DNA from: Alphaproteobacteria bacterium
Lineage (GTDB): Bacteria > Pseudomonadota > Alphaproteobacteria > Caulobacterales > Parvularculaceae
Reading direction: 5' to 3'
Length of the DNA: 46,480 nucleotides
Assembly (NCBI GenBank): GCA_016125425.1
Contig: WGLT01000001.1
Span: 1-46,480, forward strand
Positions 28,432 through 36,810 of this stretch are shown here, piece by piece. Positions within the stretch are counted from its first letter, which is position 1. Each line of letters starts with the position of its first letter. Under the pieces are notes generated by a model. It was given only the letters and a program-made list of their open reading frames with translations. It was not told the DNA's origin and searched no databases. The position numbers were made by a program, and so were the translations under genes.

Positions 28432-28890
28432 ATGCCCTTGGACCCGTCAGACCGGAAAATCCTGTCCATTCTGCAACAGCGCTGCAGGCTGTCCGCGCAG
28501 GAGCTCGCCGACGCCGCGGGGCTGTCGGCGGCGACGTGCTGGCGGCGTCTCAAAAGCCTGGAGGAGGCGGGTTTTATCGAGGGCTATCGCGCCATCCTCG
28601 ACCGGCGCAAGCTCGGCTATGCGGTCTGCGCCTTCGTTCATGTGTCGATCGACCGTCAATACAGAGACGTGGTCGGAGACATCGAGGCCCAGTTCCGCAA
28701 ACGGCCCGAAGTTCTCGAATGCTATGCGACGACGGGCGATTCGGATTTCACCTTGCGCGTGGTCGCGCGCGACATCGACGGCTATGACAGCTTCCTGCAG
28801 AAATTTTTGCTGGAGCTCCCGGGCGTCGGCCGCGTGCGGTCGAGCATCGCTCTGCGAGAAATAAAACAGACGACCGAAATTCCATTGTAG
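28432..28890 (+). CDS. Lrp/AsnC family transcriptional regulator
   Basis: A 152-residue regulator. The helix-turn-helix (residues ~4-50) reads LDPSDRKILSILQQRCRLSA, LADAAGLSAATCWRRLKSLE and AGFIEGYRAIL. The C-terminal RAM ligand-sensing domain has RPEVLECYATTGDSDFTLRV and the final LPGVGRVRSSIALREIK. It is divergent from the IOR-aminotransferase pair, an arrangement common for amino-acid-responsive Lrp proteins. An aromatic amino acid is the likely effector, by context. Confidence 0.88.
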   Translation: MPLDPSDRKILSILQQRCRLSAQELADAAGLSAATCWRRLKSLEEAGFIEGYRAILDRRKLGYAVCAFVHVSIDRQYRDVVGDIEAQFRKRPEVLECYATTGDSDFTLRVVARDIDGYDSFLQKFLLELPGVGRVRSSIALREIKQTTEIPL

Positions 28891-28899
28891 TCCTGTCGC

Positions 28900-28936
28900 A
28901 TTGCGCGCATCGGGCGCAATTCGTGCGCTGACTTTT
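28900..28936 (+). terminator. Probable terminator after the Lrp gene
   Basis: ATTGCGC (28900-28906), a seven-base loop and GCGCAAT (28914-28920) form a hairpin ten bases after the stop codon, with a short CTTTTTG tract at about 28932. The stem is short, so strength is uncertain. Confidence 0.4.
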
Positions 28937-29038
28937 TGTTGATTCACGCGACCCGTTTGCGCAATGGTTGCGCTTTTTCAGTCTTTCGATTTGGCAAACA
29001 ATGTTGCCCGCCGGCAACGCGACGGCGGTCCTCAACCG

Positions 29039-29078
29039 CTGTCATCAAAGCATCATTGAACTGTCGCTGAACCGTTAG
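29039..29078 (+). promoter_or_regulatory. Pho box upstream of the porin
   Basis: Four 7-base units spaced exactly 11 bases apart (CTGTCAT, GCATCAT, CTGTCGC, CCGTTAG, each followed by four bases such as CAAA or TGAA) match the CTGTCAT-N4 repeat bound by PhoB in Rhizobiales. It lies 144 bases before the porin start, in a 331-base interval that otherwise shows the lrp terminator and a GTTGCC/GGCAAC palindrome at 29003-29018. It suggests phosphate-starvation induction of the porin and perhaps the following pst genes. Confidence 0.6.
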
Positions 29079-29221
29079 ACATCTCTGCCACACATCCGCC
29101 CGCGGGACTTGGGGTCTAGTGAAAGCGGGTGGGAACGAATGTGGCAAGGGATCGCGCTGCTTCGTCGTGCTTGTACCGCAGATCGGGCCCTCCATCTGCA
29201 ACACCTAAGCGAGGGTTAGAC

Positions 29222-30307
29222 ATGAAAGCTTCAAAACTGTTGCTCGGCGGCGCCGTCGCCGCAATGGCTTTGGCGTCCGCCACCAGCGCATTTGCTGATG
29301 ACTGGTGGGAAAGCACCAGGATCAGCGGTCGCATGTATTTCGACACGACCTACATCACCCATAAGTCCGATGGCGCGAAAACCGGTCTCATCGACAACGG
29401 TTACGGCTTCGACATCAAGCGTTTCTATGTCGGCGTCGATCACAAGTTCGATGACGTGTTCTCGGCGAACATCACGACGGACTTCCAGTATTCTAGCGCG
29501 ACCGGCTCCACCGTCCTGTACATCAAGAAAGCCTATCTGCAGGCGCATCTGAGCGACATGCTCGACATCCGTCTCGGCGCGACCGACCTTCCCTGGGTCC
29601 CCTTCGCCGAAAGCCTGTACGGCAACCGCTACATCGAGAACACGCTGATCGACCGCACCAAGTTCGGCACCTCTTCGGATTGGGGCGTTCACGCGTCGGG
29701 AAAATTCGCGGACGGCCTGCTCAACTACGCCGTCGCCGTCATCAACGGCTCCGGCTACAAGTCGCCGTCGGGCGCGGGCAATCCGAAGCATTTCAAGACG
29801 GTCGACATCGAGGGGCGCGTAAACCTCAACTATGAAGGTTTCGTCGTCGGCGTCGGCGGCTACACCGGCAAGCTCGGCAAGGATATTCAGGACGCCGTCA
29901 CCTATCACCGCGCCAAGCGCGTCGATGCGATCGCGGCCTACAAGACCGAGCAATTCCGCGTCGGCGTCGAATATTTCAAGGCGTGGAACTGGCAGACGGT
30001 CACCTCGCCGACATCCGAGAGCTCCTGGGGCTATGGTCCGTTCGCGTCCTTTAACTTTAATCCGCAATGGTCAGTGTTCGGCCGCTGGGATCACGTGAAG
30101 CCGAACGATTCCACCAATCCCTCGCTGAAGGATAACTACTTCAATGCGGGCATCACCTATAGCCCGACGAAGATTGTCGATCTGTCGCTCGTCTACAAGC
30201 GCGACAAAGCCGACAACGGCTACATCTCGACGTCGAACGGCACGATCGGCGGCGTGACGGACGGCGCCTATGACGAATTCGGCCTCTTCGGCCGTCTGCG
30301 TTGGTAG
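29222..30307 (+). CDS. Outer-membrane porin, probably phosphate-regulated
   Basis: A 361-residue exported beta-barrel protein. The signal peptide MKASKLLLGGAVAAMALASA ends near AFA/DD. The mature part is a run of alternating hydrophobic/polar strands (MYFDTTYITHK, FDIKRFYVGVDHKF, FSANITTDFQYSS, AYLQAHLSDMLDIRLGATDL) and ends in an aromatic residue (FGRLRW), the usual barrel-assembly signal. It lies between a Pho box and pstS and so may pass phosphate or polyphosphate, like OprO/OprP, but the substrate is inferred from context. The true start is ATG 29222; earlier in-frame codons lie outside the signal peptide. Confidence 0.8.
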   Translation: MKASKLLLGGAVAAMALASATSAFADDWWESTRISGRMYFDTTYITHKSDGAKTGLIDNGYGFDIKRFYVGVDHKFDDVFSANITTDFQYSSATGSTVLYIKKAYLQAHLSDMLDIRLGATDLPWVPFAESLYGNRYIENTLIDRTKFGTSSDWGVHASGKFADGLLNYAVAVINGSGYKSPSGAGNPKHFKTVDIEGRVNLNYEGFVVGVGGYTGKLGKDIQDAVTYHRAKRVDAIAAYKTEQFRVGVEYFKAWNWQTVTSPTSESSWGYGPFASFNFNPQWSVFGRWDHVKPNDSTNPSLKDNYFNAGITYSPTKIVDLSLVYKRDKADNGYISTSNGTIGGVTDGAYDEFGLFGRLRW

Positions 30308-30408
30308 TCAAGCGCTTCCGGCGCAGCCGGTTGGGTTGAGTAATTGTCGGCGTATTCGACAACAGGTTCGGTTCGCGCGGGGCGCCGCGCGGACCGGCCT
30401 CGCCGAAG

Positions 30409-30441
30409 GAGAGCAAAGCCGCCGCCTGCGGCGCGGCTCTC
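30409..30441 (+). other. Strong hairpin between porin and pstS
   Basis: GAGAGC (30409-30414) pairs with GCTCTC (30436-30441), and inside it GCCGC pairs with GCGGC. No T-run follows, so it is more likely an mRNA-stability or partial-termination element that separates porin and pstS expression than a full terminator. Confidence 0.4.
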
Positions 30442-30518
30442 TGAATGGCCAGGCTGGAAGCATGAAGGGCGCTTCTCGCCGGGCCGACGAATTCGACTTT
30501 AGCAAACGAGGAACCAAA

Positions 30519-31583
30519 ATGACCTTCCTTTCGATCAAACCTAAAATCGCCGGCATGATCGCCAGCATTGCGTTGGCTGGCGCGGCGACCGCTGCGGCTG
30601 CGGCGGACATATCGGGCGCCGGCGCGACATTTCCGTACCCGATCTATTCGAAGTGGGCGGATGCGTACAAGAAAGAGACCGGCATCGGCCTCAACTACCA
30701 GTCGATCGGTTCAGGCGGCGGCATAGCGCAGATCAAGGCCAAAACCGTGACCTTTGGGGCGTCAGATATGCCCTTGAAACCGGAAGACCTGGAAGCGGCC
30801 GGGCTTGTCATGTTCCCGACCGTCGTCGGCGCCGAAGTGCTCGTTTACAATCTGCCCGGAATCGAATCGAACACGCTGGTCATCGACGGTCCGACCCTCG
30901 CGGACATTTATCTGGGCAAGATCACCAAATGGAACGATCCGAGATTGAAGAAGCTCAACCCGGGCGTCAAGCTGCCCAATATGGCGATCGCGGTCGTGCA
31001 CCGTTCGGACGGCTCCGGCACGACTTTCATTTTCGCCAATTATCTGTCGAAAGTCAGCAAGGAATGGGCGGACAATGTCGGCGCGGCGACCTCTGTTCAG
31101 TGGCCGGTCGGCATTGGCGGAAAAGGCAATGAAGGCGTGGCCGGCACGGTCCTCCAGACGAAGGGAGCGATCGGTTATGTCGAATACGCCTACGCCCAGC
31201 AGAATAACCTGCCTTACATGCGCATGATCAATCGCGACGGAAAGACCGTCGCCGCGTCTATGGAGTCGTTTCAGGCGGCGGCGGCCAATGCCGATTGGGA
31301 GCACGCCGATCATTTCTACATGATCCTGACGGATCAGCCGGGCGAGAACTCCTGGCCGATCGAAAATCCGACGTTCATCCTGATGTATGCAAAGCCGGCC
31401 AACGACGCGGACTCCGCAGAGGCTCTGAAATTCTTCTCGTGGGCTTACGCGAAAGGCGACGAAATGGCCGAGAGCCTTAACTACATCCCGCTTCCCGACA
31501 GCCTCGTCGAGCGGATCGAGGATATGTGGTCGAAAAACATTATCGGCGCGAACGGCAAGCCGGTCTACGCGCCCCAGAACTAG
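30519..31583 (+). CDS. pstS: PstS, phosphate ABC transporter substrate-binding protein
   Basis: A 354-residue periplasmic phosphate-binding protein with a signal peptide (MTFLSIKPKIAGMIASIALA, cleavage near AAAA/DI). Binding-site motifs are SGAGATFPYPIYSKW, YQSIGSGGGIAQI, FGASDMPL, and VHRSDGSGTTFIFANYLS, whose Ser, Asp and Arg contact phosphate. ATG 30519 is taken at the signal peptide. It heads the pst genes, and a hairpin follows before pstC, so PstS is probably made in excess over the permease. Confidence 0.95.
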   Translation: MTFLSIKPKIAGMIASIALAGAATAAAAADISGAGATFPYPIYSKWADAYKKETGIGLNYQSIGSGGGIAQIKAKTVTFGASDMPLKPEDLEAAGLVMFPTVVGAEVLVYNLPGIESNTLVIDGPTLADIYLGKITKWNDPRLKKLNPGVKLPNMAIAVVHRSDGSGTTFIFANYLSKVSKEWADNVGAATSVQWPVGIGGKGNEGVAGTVLQTKGAIGYVEYAYAQQNNLPYMRMINRDGKTVAASMESFQAAAANADWEHADHFYMILTDQPGENSWPIENPTFILMYAKPANDADSAEALKFFSWAYAKGDEMAESLNYIPLPDSLVERIEDMWSKNIIGANGKPVYAPQN

Positions 31584-31605
31584 CCGACGCGGGCGGCAGT
31601 GACAG

Positions 31606-31629
31606 CGAGCGGGCCATCGCGCCCGCTCG
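31606..31629 (+). terminator. Hairpin between pstS and pstC
   Basis: A nine-base perfect stem, CGAGCGGGC with GCCCGCTCG, around a six-base loop, followed by TTCAATTT. It lies 22 bases after the pstS stop. It fits a partial terminator or 3' mRNA stabiliser commonly used to raise PstS over PstCAB. Confidence 0.6.
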
Positions 31630-31786
31630 TTCAATTTCGCAGAACGAGGATCTGGGCCGAAGGCAAGCGAGCGGTTGCGAACCGGGTCTTTGCTCTTGAG
31701 GCGGCGGACGCGGACAGACTATATCGGAGCCTCGGTCCGCTCGGGGGCGGGCGGATTGCGGGTGGCCTGCGGCCGATGAGAGAAAA

Positions 31787-32788
31787 ATGAACGATAGTCC
31801 AAGCCGCGCCGCGCCGCCGCGCCTGGAGACCGCTGTCAAGGCGGCCGGCGCGCGGCGTCTGGAGCGCTCGAATACGCTGTTCCGGCAATTGACCTTTGGC
31901 TCGGCGCTGTTGGTGCTGGCGATTTTCGTCGGCATGTTTTGCGTGCTGCTCTACGGCGCCTGGCCGGCGCTTCATACGTTCGGAGTTTCATTTTTCACCA
32001 AGAGCGTCTGGAATCCCGTTACGGAAAAATTCGGGATATTGGCGCTGGTTTACGGAACGCTGGTCACATCGGCGCTCGCGATGTTGATGGCGTTGCCGGT
32101 CGGCGTGGGGATTGCTGTGTTCCTGACCGAATTCTGTCCGCGCCCGTTGCGCCGCCCGATCGGCATATCGATCGAGCTTCTCGCCGGCATACCGAGCATC
32201 ATATACGGCGTATGGGGCCTTTTTGTTTTCGCGCCCTTTTTCCAGCGGACGGCGCAGCCCTTTCTCGTCGACGTCTTCGCCGACGCGCCCGTGCTCTCAA
32301 GCCTGTTCGCCGGCCCGCCTTACGGGATCGGCCTGTTCACCGCGTCGCTTATTCTCGCGATTATGATTTTGCCGCTTATCACAGCGGTGACGCGCGATGT
32401 TTTCGACACGGCGCCGTCGGTGCTGAAAGAAGCGGCCTATGGCCTCGGCTGCATGACGCGCGAGACAGTGTGGAAAGTCGTCATACCTTACGCGCGCGCC
32501 GGCGTCTTCGGCGGCGCGATGCTGGCGCTCGGGCGCGCGCTTGGCGAGACGATGGCGGTCACATTCGTCATCGGCAATGCGCACCGGATCAAAGCTTCGC
32601 TTTTCGCGCCGGCGACGACGATCTCCGCCGCGATCGCGAACGAATTCACCGAGGCGGTCGGAGACCTCTACAAGTCTTCTCTGCTCGCCGCGGGCTTTTT
32701 TCTTCTGTTCATCACTTTCGTCGTTCTTGCGCTCGCGCAACTCATGTTGGTTCAGCTGGAGAAACGTGCCGGAGGCATGCGCGTATGA
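31787..32788 (+). CDS. pstC: PstC, phosphate ABC transporter permease
   Basis: A 333-residue inner-membrane permease with about six transmembrane helices, starting with [20 protein letters not shown]. The EAA-loop region reads [20 protein letters not shown] and [29 protein letters not shown] and [15 protein letters not shown] are also family-typical. The stop overlaps the pstA start (ATGA). The N-terminus of about 35 residues is polar and cytoplasmic. Confidence 0.95.
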   Translation: MNDSPSRAAPPRLETAVKAAGARRLERSNTLFRQLTFGSALLVLAIFVGMFCVLLYGAWPALHTFGVSFFTKSVWNPVTEKFGILALVYGTLVTSALAMLMALPVGVGIAVFLTEFCPRPLRRPIGISIELLAGIPSIIYGVWGLFVFAPFFQRTAQPFLVDVFADAPVLSSLFAGPPYGIGLFTASLILAIMILPLITAVTRDVFDTAPSVLKEAAYGLGCMTRETVWKVVIPYARAGVFGGAMLALGRALGETMAVTFVIGNAHRIKASLFAPATTISAAIANEFTEAVGDLYKSSLLAAGFFLLFITFVVLALAQLMLVQLEKRAGGMRV

Positions 32789-33633
32789 ACCGGGCGCGGT
32801 ATGAGCGGCGCAAGCTCAACAATACGATATTCCTGCTGACTTCCTTGCTTGCGACAGCGTTCGGCCTGTCCTGGCTGCTGGCCATTCTCGGCAATTTGCT
32901 GATTTCCGGAATCACTCATATCAATCTCGATCTTTTTACGAAAATGACGCCGCCGCCGCCCGGCGAAGGCGGCGGCTTGGCCAATGCGATTGTCGGAAGT
33001 CTGATCATGTCGGCGATTGCGGTCGCGATCGGAACGCCGGTCGGCATTCTCGCCGGCACCTGGCTCGCCGAATACGGCCGCTACAGCCGCTTCGCGCAAG
33101 TCGTGCGATCATTGAACGATATTCTCCTGAGCGCGCCGTCGATTGTGATCGGGCTTTTCGTTTATGAGCTCATCGTCGCGACGACGCATCATTTTTCGGG
33201 CTTCGCCGGCGCCTGCGCGTTGGCGTTTATCGTCATTCCCATCGTTTTGCGCCAGACCGAAACGATGTTGCTTCTTGTGCCTAATTCGCTGCGCGAGGCG
33301 ACGTCCGCGCTCGGCGCGCCGACGGCTTTTATCGTGCAGCGCGTCATATGGCGTTCCGCCCGCGCCGGCATCATCACCGGCGTTCTCCTTGCGATCGCGC
33401 GCATCAGCGGCGAGACCGCGCCGCTGCTCTTTACCGCGCTCAACAACGCCTTTTGGAGCACGGATCTCAACGCCCCGATGGCGAGCGTTCCGGTCGTGAT
33501 CTTCCAGATGGCGGTGAGCCCTTATAAAGGTTGGCATGAACTGGCCTGGGCGGGGGCCCTGCTGATTACCGCAACCGTGCTGCTGCTCAGCGTTATCGCG
33601 CGCATTATCGGGTCTGAGGACAAGCACCGATGA
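32785..33633 (+). CDS. pstA: PstA, phosphate ABC transporter permease
   Basis: A 282-residue inner-membrane partner of PstC. Helices begin at [19 protein letters not shown]; motifs include [57 protein letters not shown] and the cytoplasmic loop [19 protein letters not shown], then [12 protein letters not shown]. Overlaps with both pstC and pstB by four bases show a coupled operon. Confidence 0.95.
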   Translation: MNRARYERRKLNNTIFLLTSLLATAFGLSWLLAILGNLLISGITHINLDLFTKMTPPPPGEGGGLANAIVGSLIMSAIAVAIGTPVGILAGTWLAEYGRYSRFAQVVRSLNDILLSAPSIVIGLFVYELIVATTHHFSGFAGACALAFIVIPIVLRQTETMLLLVPNSLREATSALGAPTAFIVQRVIWRSARAGIITGVLLAIARISGETAPLLFTALNNAFWSTDLNAPMASVPVVIFQMAVSPYKGWHELAWAGALLITATVLLLSVIARIIGSEDKHR

Positions 33634-34391
33634 CTGACAATCCGAAGATTTCGATCAGGGATCTCGAATTCTATTACGGGAAATCGAGAGCGCTGCACGG
33701 CATCACCATGCCGCTGCACGAACGCAAGGTGACCGCGTTTATGGGGCCTTCCGGCTGCGGCAAGTCGACTCTGCTGCGCGTTCTGAACCGCATTTACCAG
33801 CTCTATCCGAACCAGCGCGCCGTGGGCGAGGTGCTGCTCGACGGGCAGGACATTCTTTCGCCGGCGCAGGACGTCAATCTTCTGCGCGCAAGCGTCGGCA
33901 TGGTGTTCCAGAAGCCGACGCCGTTTCCAATGACGATTTTCGAGAACGTCGCATTCGGAATCCGGCTCTATGAAAAGCTGTCTAAGGCGCAATTACGGGA
34001 TCGCGTGGAGGATGCGTTGCGCCGCGCCGCGCTTTGGGACGAGGTCAAGGACAAGCTGCATATGAGCGGGCTGGCGCTTTCCGGAGGCCAGCAACAGCGC
34101 CTGTGCATCGCGCGCACGATCGCAACGCGGCCCGAAGTGATCCTGCTCGACGAGCCGGCTTCGGCGCTCGATCCGATCTCGACCGGCAAGATCGAGGAGC
34201 TGATCCACGAGCTCAAGGCCGAGTACACGATCGCCATCGTCACCCACAATCTGCAACAGGCCCATCGCGTGTCCGACTACACCGCCTTCATGTATCTCGG
34301 CGACCTCGTGGAGTTCGGGACGACGGAGCAGATGTTCGGCGATCCGAAAGATCCGAAGACGAAGGAGTATATCAGCGGTCATTTCGGCTGA
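33630..34391 (+). CDS. pstB: PstB, phosphate ABC transporter ATPase
   Basis: A 253-residue ABC ATPase powering phosphate import. Walker A is [18 protein letters not shown], the Q-loop is [16 protein letters not shown], the ABC signature [16 protein letters not shown], Walker [19 protein letters not shown], and the switch His is in [14 protein letters not shown]. Length and motifs equal the family norm. No phoU or phoB gene follows, as it would in many pst operons; the next 400 bases are non-coding. Confidence 0.96.
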   Translation: MTDNPKISIRDLEFYYGKSRALHGITMPLHERKVTAFMGPSGCGKSTLLRVLNRIYQLYPNQRAVGEVLLDGQDILSPAQDVNLLRASVGMVFQKPTPFPMTIFENVAFGIRLYEKLSKAQLRDRVEDALRRAALWDEVKDKLHMSGLALSGGQQQRLCIARTIATRPEVILLDEPASALDPISTGKIEELIHELKAEYTIAIVTHNLQQAHRVSDYTAFMYLGDLVEFGTTEQMFGDPKDPKTKEYISGHFG

Positions 34392-34464
34392 GGCCGGGGG
34401 GACAGTGATTCGCCCATTGGTTGAGCGATTAATTTCCAATAATTCCAATGGCTTGCCGTTGAAA

Positions 34465-34494
34465 GTTCGATAGATATCGAACACGTTATCGAAC
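34465..34494. promoter_or_regulatory. Clustered operator-like repeats (ATCGAAC)
   Basis: GTTCGAT-AGAT-ATCGAAC is a perfect 7-4-7 inverted repeat at 34465-34482. A further ATCGAAC half-site at 34488-34494 begins 12 bases after the previous one, roughly one helical turn. The regulator is unknown. Confidence 0.5.
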
Positions 34495-34709
34495 GGCGTC
34501 CGCGGCGCCTTATGATGCGCGCCATGGAATCGTCGATCGCATCCCGATTGAAAGAGGCCGGCCCGCGCTGCGCCGGCGTCAAGCGCGCGAACGGGCGCGC
34601 GGCCTTTCGCCCGGCGCGGGCGCGATTGCGCAATTTCACGAAAGGCGAATTGCGCAAAACGCGGCCGGACCCCGCGAAAACGGGGGGTCGATCAGATTCG
34701 GCCTTTTCG

Positions 34710-34723
34710 GAATTGCGCAATTC
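34710..34723. repeat. GAATTGCGCAATTC palindrome (third TTGCGCAA copy)
   Basis: A 14-base perfect palindrome 69 bases before queF. Its core TTGCGCAA recurs at 34626-34633 and 34650-34657. It may be a regulator site or the foot of a larger stem formed with the copy at about 34646-34657. Confidence 0.45.
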
Positions 34724-34791
34724 GCGCCGCGGCTGGTCTTTCCGGAAAGCTCTGGATAGACCGCGAGACGAAATCAGCGGGAGCCTACGCC

Positions 34792-35292
34792 ATGGCCGGA
34801 CCTCGTAAGACAAAAGGCGCGACGGCGCCGCGCGCCGGAAGGGCGGCGGGGCTCAGCCAACTCGGCCGGACGGTCAAGGCGCCCGCTTCTCCGGAAGAGG
34901 CGCTGATCGAGACGGTCGACAATCCGCATCCGGGCGCGCTCTATCTCGTGCGCTTCGTCGCCCCGGAGTTCACCTCGCTTTGCCCGATCACCGGCCAGCC
35001 CGATTTCGCGCATCTTGTGATCGACTATGCGCCGGCGAAAAAAATAATCGAATCAAAGTCTTTGAAGTTGTTCCTGGGCTCTTTTCGCAATCACGGCGCC
35101 TTTCACGAAGCGTGCACGCTGGAAATCGCCAGGCGCCTGCGCGAGGCGGCGCGGCCGCGCTGGCTCAGAATCGGCGGCTACTGGTATCCGCGCGGCGGCA
35201 TCCCGATCGACGTCTTCTATCAGACGGGCGCGCCGCCCGACGGGCTCTGGCTGCCCGATCAGGACGTTCCGCCCTATCGGGGCCGAGGATGA
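34792..35292 (+). CDS. queF: QueF, NADPH-dependent 7-cyano-7-deazaguanine reductase
   Basis: A 166-residue enzyme reducing preQ0 to preQ1 in queuosine tRNA modification. The catalytic Cys is in [16 protein letters not shown], and the family signature is [20 protein letters not shown]. The C-terminal [21 protein letters not shown] is also conserved. A basic N-terminal extension of about 25 residues ([20 protein letters not shown]) precedes the domain. The start ATG 34792 is the only good one. It overlaps nothing upstream and lies eight bases before the cyclophilin gene. Confidence 0.93.
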   Translation: MAGPRKTKGATAPRAGRAAGLSQLGRTVKAPASPEEALIETVDNPHPGALYLVRFVAPEFTSLCPITGQPDFAHLVIDYAPAKKIIESKSLKLFLGSFRNHGAFHEACTLEIARRLREAARPRWLRIGGYWYPRGGIPIDVFYQTGAPPDGLWLPDQDVPPYRGRG

Positions 35293-35300
35293 GGAGGCGC

Positions 35301-36188
35301 ATGATGAAAACAGCGGCGGCGGCGCTCACGGCGGCCGCATTCTTTGCGGGAGCGGCGTGCGCCGACCCGATCGAGGGCGCGAAGTCGTCCGCCGAAATAC
35401 TCGCCGCGAGCGCGGCGCAGGACTGGCGAACGCTCGATCCCGAGAACACGCTCTACATCGAAACGGAAAAGGGCCGCGTCGTCGTCGCGCTGTCGTCGAA
35501 GCTGGCGCAGAAAACGGTCGCGCATGTGAAAGCGCTCGCCCGCGCGCGCTTTTATGACGGGCTGTCCTTTTATCGCGTCATTGACGGCTTCGTCGCGCAG
35601 GGCGGGGACGCGCTCGGCGAGAAGGGCGAGCAGCCGACAATTGCGGCCGAGTTCGACGAGCCCGCGCCGAAAGACCTGCCCTTCGACAGGCTGAAGGACA
35701 AGGACGGCTACGCTCCCGAAGTCGGCTTTGTCGAAAGCCTGCCCGCCGGCATGGATCCGAAGACAAAGCGCGTCTGGCTGCTTCACTGCACCGGCGCGAT
35801 CGCGCTCGGGCGCGAGAACGGCCGCGATACGCAGAGTACGGAGTTTTACATAACTCTGCAGCCGCAGCGTTATCTCGACCGCAATCTCAATGTCTTCGGA
35901 CGCGTCGTTCAGGGCATGGAGTTCATCCAGGCTTTGCGCCGGGTTTCGCCGCCGGAGAAAAAGGGCGACGATCTCGGCGACAAGATCGTCTCGATTCGCG
36001 TCGCCGCAGACGTGCCGGAGGCGGAGCGGACCCATCTTGAGATTCTCGACAGCGCGCGGCCGGTCTTCAGCGCCTATGCGCAGTCGCGCCGCAACCGGCC
36101 GGAAGCCTTTTTCTATTACCGGCCGGACTATCTCGACATCTGCCAGTTGCCCGTGCCGGTGCGGACGGTCCCCAGCCATGACGAATGA
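35301..36188 (+). CDS. Secreted cyclophilin-type peptidyl-prolyl isomerase
   Basis: A 295-residue periplasmic foldase. The signal peptide MMKTAAAALTAAAFFAGAAC ends near ACA/DP. The cyclophilin domain shows ARARFYDGLSFYRVIDGFVAQGG, GAIALGRENGRDTQSTEFYI and NLNVFGRVVQGMEF, with the active-site Arg in FYRVI and Gln in FVAQGG. It is longer than the minimal domain because of an insert (residues ~110-150) and a C-terminal tail. GAGGAGG at 35291-35297 serves ATG 35301 or 35304. The end overlaps the NUDIX gene by 11 bases. Confidence 0.88.
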   Translation: MMKTAAAALTAAAFFAGAACADPIEGAKSSAEILAASAAQDWRTLDPENTLYIETEKGRVVVALSSKLAQKTVAHVKALARARFYDGLSFYRVIDGFVAQGGDALGEKGEQPTIAAEFDEPAPKDLPFDRLKDKDGYAPEVGFVESLPAGMDPKTKRVWLLHCTGAIALGRENGRDTQSTEFYITLQPQRYLDRNLNVFGRVVQGMEFIQALRRVSPPEKKGDDLGDKIVSIRVAADVPEAERTHLEILDSARPVFSAYAQSRRNRPEAFFYYRPDYLDICQLPVPVRTVPSHDE

Positions 36189-36810
36189 TGCGGCGCAGAC
36201 GAACGGGCCGTGGCGCGTCCATGGCGGCCGCGAGGTGTTCGACAATCCATGGCTGACGCTGGTCGATTACCGGGTGACGCATCCCGACGGACGGGACGGC
36301 GATTACGGCGTCGTCCGCTTCAAGAACCGGGCGATCGGCGTCCTGCCGGTCGACGAAGAGGGCTGCGTTTATCTTGTGGGGCAGCACCGGTTTCCGCTTG
36401 GCCGCTATAGCTGGGAGGCGCCGGAAGGCGGCGCGCCGAAATCGGAGGATCCGCTCGAAGGCGCCAAGCGCGAGCTGAAGGAGGAGACGGGGCTGACCGC
36501 GCGCGGCTGGGCGCCGCTGGCCGCTTTCGACGTCTCGAATTCCGTGACGGACGAAGAGGCGGTGTGCTTCCTCGCCTGGGGACTCGAAGCGGGCGAATCG
36601 GCGCCGGACCCGACCGAGATCCTCAAGGTCCGGCGCATCCCCTTCGCCGCGCTTCTGGAGGAAGTTTTGACCGGCCGGATTCGGGACAGTCTCACGATCG
36701 TGATGGCGCTGGCGGCGCAGGCGCGCGCCTTGCGGGGCGAGCTGCCAGTGGCCATTTCCAGCGCTATCGGCTACGCCGTGGACAAACAAGGGACGGAGCG
36801 GGGCTTATGA
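36178..36810 (+). CDS. NUDIX hydrolase (ADP-ribose pyrophosphatase-like)
   Basis: A 210-residue nucleotide-diphosphate hydrolase. The Nudix box GGAPKSEDPLEGAKRELKEE-TGL fits GX5EX7REUXEEXGU exactly. Preceding strands GDYGVVRFKNRAIGVLPVD and YLVGQHRFPLGRYSWEAPEG are typical of the ADP-ribose pyrophosphatase group. The precise substrate is uncertain. It overlaps both the cyclophilin and cysE genes, so all are co-transcribed from queF onward. Confidence 0.88.
   Translation: MTNDAAQTNGPWRVHGGREVFDNPWLTLVDYRVTHPDGRDGDYGVVRFKNRAIGVLPVDEEGCVYLVGQHRFPLGRYSWEAPEGGAPKSEDPLEGAKRELKEETGLTARGWAPLAAFDVSNSVTDEEAVCFLAWGLEAGESAPDPTEILKVRRIPFAALLEEVLTGRIRDSLTIVMALAAQARALRGELPVAISSAIGYAVDKQGTERGL

Larger units (their letters stand above)
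34392..34791. other. 400-base non-coding interval with repeated palindromes
   Basis: No convincing gene is seen between pstB and queF on either strand. The interval contains an operator-like cluster at 34465-34494, three copies of TTGCGCAA (34626-34633, 34650-34657, 34713-34720), the last within a 14-base perfect palindrome, and a GACCCC/GGGGTC-type hairpin around 34668-34690. It might hold the queF promoter, an RNA leader or a small RNA; the sequence does not settle which. Confidence 0.55.

Noticed and set aside
28991-29007. Sigma-54-like TGGCA...TTGC promoter before the porin
   Set aside because: Spacing between GG and GC elements is one base too long, and the Pho box explains the region better.
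34620-34725. CRISPR-like array from TTGCGCAA copies
   Set aside because: Repeats are only 8 bases and unevenly spaced (24 and 63 bases), and no cas gene is near.
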